From Bacteroidota bacterium (lineage in GTDB: Bacteria > Bacteroidota > Bacteroidia > B-17B0 > Aurantibacillaceae), in assembly GCA_025359355.1 (NCBI GenBank), contig JANYGR010000244.1:1-6128 (forward strand): a DNA stretch of 6,128 nt, written 5' to 3'. This document shows, piece after piece, positions 1 through 6,128 of the stretch. The translations under genes were made by a program, and so were the position numbers. The stretch's first letter is position 1; every line of letters starts with the position of its first letter. The notes below the pieces were generated by a model that was not told where the DNA came from, searched no databases, and saw only the letters and a list, made by a program, of their open reading frames with translations.

Positions 1-1872
1 AGCCAACGTATCTTTCAATTGCTTGTACATAAATTTTTTACCTTTTGGTCCACCAAACTGATCGGCATAACCATCTGTAAAAGCATATACCACATCACCC
101 TTTTGTAAAGCCACTGTTTGCAAAGTAAACGGCACATCTTCTTTAGGTGATTTTCCGACAGGCATTTTATCTGCCTTAAATTCCATAAACTCTCCCTGGC
201 GATAAATCCATAAAGGATTATTAGCACAAGAAAACGTCAACTGCATTGAAATAAAATCATACTTACACAATACCAGATCCATTCCATCCTTACCTTCTGC
301 TTCATTAGAACCTTCTGGATTTAACGCTTCAATAATAGCAGATCGCAGGGCATTTAAAATTAAATCGGGCTGCGTAATTTTTTGTTCAATCACTATTTCA
401 TTCAAATAATTAATACCGAGCAAACTCATAAAAGCGCCCGGCACACCATGCCCTGTGCAATCAGCCGTAACGATGATGAAGCTGTTGTCTATTTCTACTG
501 CCCAATAAAAATCACCGCTCACAATTGCTTTCGGTTTATTCAAAATAAAAAAATCGTTTAAATATTTCGAAATGTATTTATCGGACGTTAATAGCACTCG
601 CTGAATGCGTCGTGCATAATTAATACTATCAGTGATTTCTTTGTTTTTGATTTCAATCAAACTTTTTTGATTACTGATCTCGATATTAGTTTGCTCTAAT
701 TCCTGATGCGATTTTTTCTTTAAACGAAACCGATTATATAATACGCCCGATAAAATAACAACTCCCAATAAACTGATGAGTGTCGCGAATAAAATTACTT
801 TCCGTTTATCGGCCTCTAAACCTTGATTAACGGTTCTTTGTGTTAAAAGCTCTATTTCTTTATTTTTCTTTTCAGTTTCATAATTTATTTCCAGATCACG
901 TACTTGTTGATTATTTAACTCATCCGTTAAACTATCTTTGATAACAGAATATTTTTTATGAAACAATAAGGCATTGGTATTATCTTTCTTAAATTCATAA
1001 CACTGCGATAAACCCAAATAAGCATCACGCATCAACTCTTTGATACCAGCGGGTTCTGCAAAAGCTTTTACTGAATCATAACATTCGATAGCCTTATTAT
1101 ACTCTTTCATTTCGAAGTGTATACTTCCCATGATTAAATTAGCATAGCTCATATTATAACTATTTGGGTGTATTTTCCAATAGGCTATTGCTTTTTGTAT
1201 ATGATCTAAAGCCTCTTGATAATTGCCCGCTTTGGCCGAAATAGACGCTAAATTAATATCTACTCCAGCGATATTATCCTCGTCATGATTAAATTGATGA
1301 ATCTTTAACGATTTATTATAATACACTTTAGCACTATCAAATTGTTCTGTGTCGGCATATACAGAACCGATGTTATTATAGGTTGCTGCTAACTGTTGAG
1401 ATAACATGTTGTCAATAAAACAATCCACACTTTTACGGTAAAAACTGAGTGCCTTTTCGTAATCTCTTTTTTTACCAAACAATATACCAACGTTCGAATA
1501 GGTTTTACCTAATGCATTTTTGTAATGGTGTGTTTTTTCTAAATCTATTGCTTCATAAAAGAAAGTCAATGCTTTTGAATAATCGCCCATATCCGTATAG
1601 ATAGAGCCTATGGTACTTGCAGAAATAGCTATACCAAAATCGTATTGAAGTTTTTTTCCTAGATCATACGCTTGTTTAGCATACACCAGGCCTTTATAAG
1701 AACTTTCATAACTGATTTCCCAAGCGATAGTTTTAAGTAGCCTCACTTTATTTGTATCTTCCTTAGCTGTTTTTAAAACAACAAAGCAAGAATCTAAATT
1801 CACTGATTGAGAAAAAACATCACTTGTTGAAAGTGATAATACTAAAGTAATTATAAAGTAAAGATGCTTCAA
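1..1872 (-). CDS. TPR-repeat, membrane-anchored SpoIIE/PP2C-family serine phosphatase (3' end cut by window)
   Basis: The frame stays open for 624 codons from the TTG at 1872-1870 to the window edge, so the C-terminus is missing (I infer some tens of residues). In order: a Sec signal peptide (residues 1-21, MKHLYFIITL then VFS|Q); about six or seven TPR-like helical pairs at roughly 41-314 (clear ones near 81-114, 118-153, 161-194, 201-234, 241-274); a coiled-coil stretch about 315-355; one membrane helix at 358-379; a second coiled coil about 383-415; and a SpoIIE-type PP2C domain from about 440. Catalytic motifs look intact: SGDFYW (metal ligand D453), ADCTGHGVPGAFMS (D471), GMDLVLC (D531) and FTDGYADQFGG (D600). 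Family knowledge: such proteins dephosphorylate a serine, often on an anti-anti-sigma STAS partner, with the TPR part sensing outside the inner membrane. Substrate and signal are unknown; no partner gene is visible. The preceding rhodanese TAA (1893-1891) is in this frame, so the start must be TTG at 1884 or 1872; no ATG is available near the N-terminus. The 18-bp gap suggests cotranscription with the rhodanese. Confidence 0.5.
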   Translation of the reverse strand, partial: MKHLYFIITLVLSLSTSDVFSQSVNLDSCFVVLKTAKEDTNKVRLLKTIAWEISYESSYKGLVYAKQAYDLGKKLQYDFGIAISASTIGSIYTDMGDYSKALTFFYEAIDLEKTHHYKNALGKTYSNVGILFGKKRDYEKALSFYRKSVDCFIDNMLSQQLAATYNNIGSVYADTEQFDSAKVYYNKSLKIHQFNHDEDNIAGVDINLASISAKAGNYQEALDHIQKAIAYWKIHPNSYNMSYANLIMGSIHFEMKEYNKAIECYDSVKAFAEPAGIKELMRDAYLGLSQCYEFKKDNTNALLFHKKYSVIKDSLTDELNNQQVRDLEINYETEKKNKEIELLTQRTVNQGLEADKRKVILFATLISLLGVVILSGVLYNRFRLKKKSHQELEQTNIEISNQKSLIEIKNKEITDSINYARRIQRVLLTSDKYISKYLNDFFILNKPKAIVSGDFYWAVEIDNSFIIVTADCTGHGVPGAFMSLLGINYLNEIVIEQKITQPDLILNALRSAIIEALNPEGSNEAEGKDGMDLVLCKYDFISMQLTFSCANNPLWIYRQGEFMEFKADKMPVGKSPKEDVPFTLQTVALQKGDVVYAFTDGYADQFGGPKGKKFMYKQLKDTLA

Positions 1873-1890
1873 TGTATAATTCAACTGGTG

Positions 1891-2247
1891 TTATTTTTTC
1901 AATTCAACTTCAAATCCTTTTTTCTTCCAATCATCAAAACCCTTAGCTAAATTTACCACATGTGTAAACCCCTGTGTTTTCATTAACTCTGCGCAATCGC
2001 CACTACGACCTCCGCCTGCACAATACACTAAATACGTTTTTTTCTTATCTAACCGAGAAATAATTGTTTCTGAATTCGTTCCTAAAAAATCGATTTGTGT
2101 CGCTCCTTTTATGAATCCTTTCGCTTTCAATTCATCATCCGTTCGTAAATCAATTAAGATCGACTTTTTCTCGTCAATTAGTTTTTTAAACGTGGCCGCA
2201 TCCACATTTTCCTTTTTAGTTTGTGCACTACACAAAGTGGTAATCAT
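1891..2247 (-). CDS. single-domain rhodanese-like protein, signal peptide apparently frameshifted off
   Basis: A small rhodanese (sulfurtransferase) domain of about 100 residues. From the ATG at 2247 the protein has 118 residues. Visible motifs: DLRTDDELKAKGFIKGA (N-terminal signature, about 33-49), the active-site loop CAGGGRS with the catalytic cysteine at residue 76, and the closing LAKGFDDWKKKGF (about 100-112). The family carries sulfane sulfur on the cysteine as a persulfide, or acts as a sulfur-carrier or redox protein; the substrate here is unknown. The N-terminus MITTLCSAQ is only the tail of a signal peptide. A TTG at 2250 could add one residue, and the frame is closed by TGA at 2277-2275. 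The missing part lies one base out of frame just upstream (2251-2278), so the ancestral protein was probably periplasmic. As written it would start internally and probably stay in the cytoplasm, or be poorly expressed. It lies between the VIT transporter (upstream) and the TPR phosphatase (18 bp downstream). Confidence 0.5.
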   Translation of the reverse strand: MITTLCSAQTKKENVDAATFKKLIDEKKSILIDLRTDDELKAKGFIKGATQIDFLGTNSETIISRLDKKKTYLVYCAGGGRSGDCAELMKTQGFTHVVNLAKGFDDWKKKGFEVELKK

Positions 2248-2250
2248 CAA

Positions 2251-2278
2251 GGCGCAAATATGTAATAATTGTTTTCAT
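2251..2278 (-). other. out-of-frame signal-peptide start of the rhodanese gene
   Basis: An ATG at 2278-2276 is followed by AAAA (2275-2272) and CAATTATTA. Read as written it gives MKTIITYLRLDDYHFV and a stop. Removing one A gives MKQLLHICALMITTLCSAQ, which joins the rhodanese frame exactly and forms an ideal Sec signal peptide: a lysine, a hydrophobic core, then CSA|Q for signal peptidase I. This is strong evidence for a one-base insertion, either real or a sequencing error. With the repaired start the gap to the VIT stop would be 23 bp. Confidence 0.5.
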
Positions 2279-2301
2279 ATATGATTTGTTATTAATTTTT
2301 A

Positions 2302-2979
2302 TTATCCAATTAACTTAGCTATTCCGAAAGCCGCACCTGCAGCTAATAATCCAATGAATGTTACTTTTAGCGCACCATAAATTGGTGGCTGACCAGTGAC
2401 CTTACTTTTAAAATACCCAAATACAAACAAACATATCGTTGTGATAATTGTCGATAAAATCAAACCATCCGTTGGTTTATCCGTAAAAAAATAAGCTGTT
2501 AAGGGTAATAATCCTCCAACGATGTAAGAAGTCCCTATAGTTAAAGCACTGTTGCGAGCACGCTTAGGATGTGGCTCTTCCAAGCCTAACTCAAACTTCA
2601 TCATAAAATCCACCCACTTTTTTTTATCTTTAGAAAGCTCCACAGCAATTAATTGCTGGTGTTCCGGGCTTAAGCCATATTCGGCAAACACCTCTTTTAC
2701 TTCATCAATTTCTTTTTGAGGATATAACTCAACTTCTTCGTATTCTCTTTTTAATTCATGCTCGTAATGATGTTGTTCCGTTACACCTGCTAAATAGCCA
2801 CCTAAGCCCATAGCAATACTTCCAGCCACAATTTCAGCAATACCAGCTGTAATAACAATTGCATTGCTATCCACTGCTCCGCTTAATCCAGCCGCTAATG
2901 CAAAGGGTACAGTTAATCCATCACTCATACCAATAACGATATCCGTAATAAATTCCGAGCTTTTTAAATGTTGTTCCAT
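2302..2979 (-). CDS. VIT1/CCC1-family iron/manganese transporter
   Basis: A complete 225-residue inner-membrane protein of the vacuolar iron transporter family, whose members move Fe2+ or Mn2+ out of the cytoplasm, commonly in exchange for protons. TM1 carries DIVIGMSDGLTVPFALAAGL (residues 13-32) and TM2 carries AGSIAMGLGGYLA (52-64). By spacing, D20 and M57 match, as I recall, the transport-path Asp and Met of the Eucalyptus VIT1 structure. Residues about 66-138 form the cytoplasmic helical metal-binding domain (EQHHYEHELKREYEEVE), with E79, E82, E90, E93, M126, M127 and E130 at the expected ligand spacing. TM3-TM5 follow: SYIVGGLLPLTAYFF (151-165), about 172-190 and about 203-224. Length is normal for the family. 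The ATG at 2979 is the only good start, since the same frame is closed by TAA 45 bp upstream. The 55-bp leader (2980-3034) after the adaptor gene shows no clear promoter or terminator. Next to an RND metal pump, a role in relieving excess metal is a reasonable inference; Fe versus Mn cannot be decided. Confidence 0.5.
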   Translation of the reverse strand: MEQHLKSSEFITDIVIGMSDGLTVPFALAAGLSGAVDSNAIVITAGIAEIVAGSIAMGLGGYLAGVTEQHHYEHELKREYEEVELYPQKEIDEVKEVFAEYGLSPEHQQLIAVELSKDKKKWVDFMMKFELGLEEPHPKRARNSALTIGTSYIVGGLLPLTAYFFTDKPTDGLILSTIITTICLFVFGYFKSKVTGQPPIYGALKVTFIGLLAAGAAFGIAKLIG

Positions 2980-3034
2980 AGTTATTTTAATAGCTCTAAA
3001 TGTACAATTTTTGCTTTAAATTATATACATCATT

Positions 3035-4162
3035 TTACTCCTCAGATTTGTTCTTAAGTTTCATTAATAATGTATAGGCTCCCTTTGTAACAATAGATTT
3101 TTGTGATATTTTTTCTCCATTCACTATTTCAATAAACCCATTTTCTTTACTGCCTGTTTTTACTTCCATTAAGATGTATGTTTTTTCTTTTTCAGTTACA
3201 AATACATATTCTTTTCCTTCAAAACTAACAATGGCTTCTTCAGGCAACGTTAACACATGGTTACTTTTTACTTCTATATCTGCATTCATGTACATCCCTG
3301 GCAATAAGGTTTTATCGTAATCCAAAAAATGACAGTGTACTTCTGCTGTTCTTTCTGGAGTAAGATCCTGGCTGATCAAAATAATCTCACAAGGATGTTT
3401 TTTATCCGATTGATTATTGTACGCCATTACTTTTTGACCAATCGCTAATTTTTCTAAATCTTTTTCAAAAACTTTAATATTCAAATGTATATCTGATGTG
3501 TTTACCAATTCAAAAAGTATATCTGCCGGATTTACATACTTTCCAATATTGACGTTAACCTTTGATACAAAGCCATCTATAGGCGAATAAATATTAACGG
3601 CTTTCGATAAGGTATTTTCTGATAAGGATTGCGGATTGATATTAATCAATTTTAATTTTTCAGATAAAGCACTCAACGCAATTTTTTGCGTATTATAATC
3701 CATTTGAGCTTGCTGAAAAACCTTATCACTCGTGGCTTTGCTTTGATTCAATTCTTTTTGTCTGTTATACTCTGCTTCTGCAAATACAACTTTTGATTTA
3801 GCGGTTAAATATTCTTGTTGCAATTGTATGTATTGCAGATCTTCCATCGTTGCAATCACTTCGCCTTTTCCAACATGCATACCTGGTAACAGTTTAGTTG
3901 TTTTAAGGTATCCGCCCAAAGGCATACTTACCGAAACCATATTTTGTGGCGGCACATCAATTTTTCCATTGACTTTAATGATGGACGAAATATTTCGTTC
4001 TTCTAATTTACCTATTTGAAGTTGGGAGTTTTTCAATTGAGCATCTGTTAAGGTAATAACTGTTTCTTTTACAACTGCATTGTCTGTTGTTTGTTCAGTT
4101 GTTTGCTTTGATCCACAGGCATAAAGCAATACGAAAGATGATAGAATGATGATATATTTCAT
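3035..4162 (-). CDS. efflux RND periplasmic adaptor (membrane fusion) lipoprotein, CzcB/CusB-like
   Basis: A complete 375-residue adaptor that links the inner-membrane RND pump to the TolC channel. The N-terminus MKYIIILSSFVLLYAC is a lipoprotein signal with lipobox LYAC and lipidated C16, followed by a polar Thr/Gln-rich linker (17-35). The first half of the barrel-sandwich (lipoyl-like) fold is about 60-105 (GYLKTTKLLPGMHVGKGEVIA). An alpha-helical hairpin follows at about 108-171, then the second half at 190-220 (YSPIDGFVSKVNVNIGKYV). The beta-barrel is about 225-300, including AEVHCHFLDYDKTLLPGMY, and the membrane-proximal domain about 302-368. I see no long His- or Met-rich metal-binding tail, so the metal cannot be named; scattered H226, H256, H276, H278 and C258, C277 are visible. 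The start lies only 4 bp after the TolC stop, which strongly supports cotranscription. The CzcB/CusB assignment rests on the heavy-metal-type RND partner; adaptors alone predict substrate poorly. Confidence 0.5.
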   Translation of the reverse strand: MKYIIILSSFVLLYACGSKQTTEQTTDNAVVKETVITLTDAQLKNSQLQIGKLEERNISSIIKVNGKIDVPPQNMVSVSMPLGGYLKTTKLLPGMHVGKGEVIATMEDLQYIQLQQEYLTAKSKVVFAEAEYNRQKELNQSKATSDKVFQQAQMDYNTQKIALSALSEKLKLININPQSLSENTLSKAVNIYSPIDGFVSKVNVNIGKYVNPADILFELVNTSDIHLNIKVFEKDLEKLAIGQKVMAYNNQSDKKHPCEIILISQDLTPERTAEVHCHFLDYDKTLLPGMYMNADIEVKSNHVLTLPEEAIVSFEGKEYVFVTEKEKTYILMEVKTGSKENGFIEIVNGEKISQKSIVTKGAYTLLMKLKNKSEE

Positions 4163-4166
4163 GTGA

Positions 4167-5402
4167 TTATAATTTAGACGTTAAATAATTAAGTTGAATA
4201 ATGCTTTCGTTTAATGCTTTGATGGCGTCAATGTAATTGCTCTTGATATTGATTGCTTGATTGGTAAGCATCACCCAATCTAAATAATTAATATCTCCAT
4301 CAACAAATTGTTTGTTGGCAGTTTCGTTAATTAAGGTTGCATTTTTCAAAGCAGTTTGTTCAAAGTAAGCAATCGTTTTTACATAATTTTGGTATTGAGA
4401 ATAAGCAGATTGGTATTGCTTTTCGATCATTTGTTTTTCTTGTAAATAATTACTCTCTGCTATATGCTGATACATTTTAGATGCAGATATTCTCGCTTTT
4501 TGCGCGCCAAAAAACAAGGGAATTCCTACGCCAACTTGTGCCGATTGAAAACGATTAGACCCATTATATAACATATTATCTGCGCCAGTTCCCCTCATCG
4601 TCATGTTATAATAGCCAACATTAATATCAGGCAATAATTTAGATTTTTCTAACTGAGTATTAGCAATACTAATTTGTTTTTGCTGTTGCATTAATTTCAA
4701 TAAAGGGTGATCCTTAATTAAGTTACTATCAGTAGCCGAATAATTCGTGATTTTAAAATTGATCTCTTCGGGCTTGTAGCTTACTTGTGTATTCAGCAAC
4801 AATTGAAATTGAATATTAATACTTTCTTTTTCTTGTTGCAATTGCTTTAATTGAAGTTCTATATTGCCGCGTTGCATTTCTGCTGTCGTTTTTTCTAAAA
4901 TATTACTTTCTCCTTTTGTAAAACGCAATTCCGTTTTCTTTAAAAATTCAGCATAAATTGTATCGCTCTTGAAGAGTAATTTTTCTTTTTCTCTCAAATA
5001 AAGCAACGTATAAAATGTTTGCGTCACTACTTTTTTCAACTCTACTTCTTTCATAGAAACGCCTAATACAGTCGTTTTCCACTCTTCCGTCAGTAAATTC
5101 TTTTGTTTTACATACACTGTCGGGAAATTAAATGATTGAGAAACACCAAAACGATTATCCGAATAAATACTATTAATTTGTCCGTACTCACCTAACACAT
5201 TAGTCAACGGAATATTAGTAGCTGTTTTAATTAATTTTTGTTTGTATTCTGATCGTTGCTTTTCCGTTTTCAATTGCAAGTTATTTTTCAAAGCAGTGTC
5301 AATCGCTGTTTTTAAATTGATCGTCGATTGCGAATATGTTTGCCCGCAGATAACGCAAATCAACGCAGACAGTATAATCGCAGTATATTTATTTCTTTTC
5401 AT
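4167..5402 (-). CDS. TolC-family outer membrane efflux channel protein
   Basis: From the ATG at 5402 this is a complete 411-residue outer membrane factor, expected to trimerise into the exit channel of the RND system. The signal peptide is residues 1-24 (MKRNKYTAIILSALI, cleavage at TYS|Q). The mature start, STINLKTAIDTALKNN, is the classic first OEP helix. Long amphipathic, Gln/Lys-rich helices follow in two repeats (about 30-200 and 225-410), each with a beta segment such as GVSQSFNFPTVY and RFQSAQVGVGIPLFFGA. An in-frame ATG at 5420 would add MIILIK; I prefer 5402 because it gives a standard short charged n-region. Length is somewhat short but usual for CusC/CzcC-like proteins in Bacteroidota. 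The channel is a separate gene here, although in some relatives it is fused to the pump C-terminus (recollection). The first 20 codons (5402-5343) coincide exactly with the left part of a repeat element, so most of the signal peptide appears to be repeat-derived. Confidence 0.5.
   Translation of the reverse strand: MKRNKYTAIILSALICVICGQTYSQSTINLKTAIDTALKNNLQLKTEKQRSEYKQKLIKTATNIPLTNVLGEYGQINSIYSDNRFGVSQSFNFPTVYVKQKNLLTEEWKTTVLGVSMKEVELKKVVTQTFYTLLYLREKEKLLFKSDTIYAEFLKKTELRFTKGESNILEKTTAEMQRGNIELQLKQLQQEKESINIQFQLLLNTQVSYKPEEINFKITNYSATDSNLIKDHPLLKLMQQQKQISIANTQLEKSKLLPDINVGYYNMTMRGTGADNMLYNGSNRFQSAQVGVGIPLFFGAQKARISASKMYQHIAESNYLQEKQMIEKQYQSAYSQYQNYVKTIAYFEQTALKNATLINETANKQFVDGDINYLDWVMLTNQAINIKSNYIDAIKALNESIIQLNYLTSKL
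5343..5373 (+). repeat. left arm: three CGCAGAT-like units
   Basis: On the plus strand CCCGCAGATAACGCAAAT begins the arm. Units start at 5345 (CGCAGAT), 5354 (CGCAAAT) and 5364 (CGCAGAC), giving spacings of 9 and 10 bases. The arm lies within the TolC signal-peptide codons, where the opposite strand encodes ALICVICG. Confidence 0.5.
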
Positions 5403-5442
5403 TTTAATTAATATTATCATTTATAAAATAGTTTTTGTAATA

Positions 5443-5473
5443 ACAATCAGCGAACATCAGCGCAATCAGCGGG
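5443..5473 (-). repeat. right arm: three CGCTGAT units (ATCAGCG on plus)
   Basis: On the plus strand ATCAGCG occurs at 5446-5452, 5456-5462 and 5465-5471, giving spacings of 10 and 9 bases, followed by GG. Read on the minus strand it is CCCGCTGATTGCGCTGATG, the inverted counterpart of the left arm. The first unit provides the CGC TGA that ends the RND pump gene. Confidence 0.5.
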
Positions 5474-6128
5474 ACTTAGATTTAGACTCAAACAACATAT
5501 ATAAAATCGGCAACACAAAAAGTGTCAACAATGTTGCAATCATCAAGCCTCCAATCACCACCGTAGCAAGCGGTCGCTGAACTTCGGCGCCAGCACCATT
5601 ACTTAAAGCCATCGGTAAAAAACCTAATGACGCTACAAAGGCTGTCATCATTACGGGACGCAAACGCAACTTAGTTCCCTCTAATACTATTTGTTTTAAA
5701 TCCGTCATACCAGTCGTTTTGAGTCGGTTAAACTCTGCAATTAATACGATGCCATTTAACACCGCCACACCAAACAACGCAATGAATCCTACGCCAGCAC
5801 TAATACTAAAAGGCATGCCGCGTAATGCTAAAAAGAAAATACCACCAATGGCGGAAAGCGGAATCGCTGAATAAATTAATAATCCTTGCCTTGCTGAATT
5901 GAATGCAAAGAATAATAAAATAAAAATAAGTATCAATGATACAGGAACCGCGATCATCAAACGTTGTTTAGCAGCATTCAAGTTTTCGAAAGCTCCGCCA
6001 TACGTGACGTAATAGCCTGTAGGGAACTTTATTTGAGCATCTACTTTTTCTTGTAATTCATTGACTATGCTTTGCACATCTCTACCTCTCACATTAAAAC
6101 CTATAATAATTCTTCGCTTAGCATCTTC
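5466..6128 (-). CDS. heavy-metal efflux RND pump, CusA/CzcA family (C-terminal 220 residues; 5' part outside window)
   Basis: The frame is open to the window edge and ends at TGA 5468-5466. The family is typically about 1,040 residues long, so roughly the last fifth is present. The visible part starts EDAKRRIIIGFNVRGRDVQS and continues with PTGYYVTYGGAFENLNAAKQR, the end of the second periplasmic (porter) domain and typical of HME-type RND pumps. Five membrane helices follow at about 56-77, 81-102, 109-132, 155-176 and 185-213, corresponding to TM8-TM12. TM10 holds the family signature GVAVLNGIVLIAEFNRLK and the next loop holds LRLRPVMMTAFVASLGFLPMA. The protein uses proton-motive force to export cations such as Cu/Ag or Co/Zn/Cd. 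The TM4 acidic residues and the porter-domain metal ligands that would decide specificity lie outside the window. The C-terminus SKSKSR ends inside a repeat, which supplies the stop; this is the only TGA among the genes whose stop is visible, the others using TAA. It is followed by the TolC gene 63 bp downstream. Confidence 0.5.
   Translation of the reverse strand, partial: EDAKRRIIIGFNVRGRDVQSIVNELQEKVDAQIKFPTGYYVTYGGAFENLNAAKQRLMIAVPVSLILIFILLFFAFNSARQGLLIYSAIPLSAIGGIFFLALRGMPFSISAGVGFIALFGVAVLNGIVLIAEFNRLKTTGMTDLKQIVLEGTKLRLRPVMMTAFVASLGFLPMALSNGAGAEVQRPLATVVIGGLMIATLLTLFVLPILYMLFESKSKSR

Larger units (their letters stand above)
5343..5473. repeat. 131-bp candidate interspersed repeat element with inverted CCCGC(A/T)GAT arms
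   Basis: Two arms of 31 bases in opposite orientation bound this segment. Each begins CCCGC and each has three CGC-led units with the same 9 then 10 base spacing. Between them lie about 69 bases of A/T-rich sequence (5374-5442). The arms match at 20 of 31 positions by hand alignment. I recall similar CGCAGAT / CGCTGAT repeats scattered in many Bacteroidota genomes, where they generate spurious peptides such as QITQINAD; one such reading occurs here on the plus strand. No target-site duplication is visible and there is no transposase. The element contains the RND stop codon and the TolC start codon. Confidence 0.5.

Noticed and set aside
15..227. Minus-strand 70-codon frame overlapping the phosphatase end
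   Set aside because: It overlaps the SpoIIE domain in another frame, while the phosphatase frame carries the conserved FTDGYADQFGG motif there.
2980..3034. Possible terminator or promoter between adaptor and VIT genes
   Set aside because: There is a short TGTACA palindrome and A/T-rich sequence, but no stable GC stem with a U-run, and no TTTG / TAnnTTTG pair at proper spacing.
3828..4019. Plus-strand open frame of 63 codons inside the adaptor gene
   Set aside because: It is antisense to a clear adaptor domain and shows no recognisable motif.
5423..5430. TATTTTAT on the minus strand as a Bacteroidota -7 box upstream of TolC, with TTCG about 20 bases before it
   Set aside because: Both boxes depart from the TTTG and TAnnTTTG consensus, and such strings are expected by chance in A/T-rich sequence.
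5343..5473. CRISPR array or iteron origin made from the 9-10 base units
   Set aside because: Units are far too short and unspaced for CRISPR. There are only three units per arm in opposite orientation and no replication gene nearby.
5242..5580. Plus-strand open frame of 112 codons across the TolC start and RND end
   Set aside because: It runs antisense through two well-supported genes. Its CPQITQINAD and EHQRNQRD stretches are the translated repeat arms, a well-known kind of spurious peptide.

Overview
The window is AT-rich and all genes lie on the minus strand, so transcription runs from the right end (6128) to the left end (1). Three things point to Bacteroidota: the architecture of the leftmost protein (signal peptide, TPRs, membrane helix, coiled coil, SpoIIE-type phosphatase), the RND - TolC - lipoprotein adaptor gene order, and the lack of clear Shine-Dalgarno sites. 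Genus cannot be judged from this sequence.

In transcription order: (1) 6128-5466, the last 220 residues of a CusA/CzcA-type heavy-metal RND pump, cut by the window edge; (2) 5402-4167, a TolC-family outer membrane channel protein; (3) 4162-3035, a CzcB/CusB-like lipoprotein adaptor. Together these form a tripartite envelope-spanning metal or cation exporter. Then come (4) 2979-2302, a VIT1/CCC1-family iron/manganese transporter with an intact metal-binding domain; (5) 2247-1891, a small single-domain rhodanese; and (6) 1872-1, a TPR-SpoIIE phosphatase sensor protein that runs off the left edge. Gaps between genes range from 4 to about 63 bp and I see no convincing terminator or internal promoter. 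One operon, or a few overlapping transcripts, is plausible. The shared theme of the first four genes is metal handling; the rhodanese and the phosphatase are linked only by position.

Three oddities stand out. First, a 131-bp segment (5343-5473) is bounded by inverted arms, each made of three roughly 9-10 bp units of the type CGC(A/T)GAT, both starting CCCGC. It covers the RND/TolC junction, supplies the RND stop codon, and encodes the first 20 residues of the TolC signal peptide. It looks like a short interspersed repeat that has been absorbed into two genes. Second, the rhodanese has a perfect signal peptide in the wrong frame: one extra A in an AAAA run at 2272-2275 separates its ATG from the rest of the gene. 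Third, the phosphatase has no usable ATG and must start at TTG.

The plus strand shows no credible gene, and no RNA gene, CRISPR array or transposase gene is visible. The window holds no obviously new multi-gene system; the repeat element is the most unusual signal.
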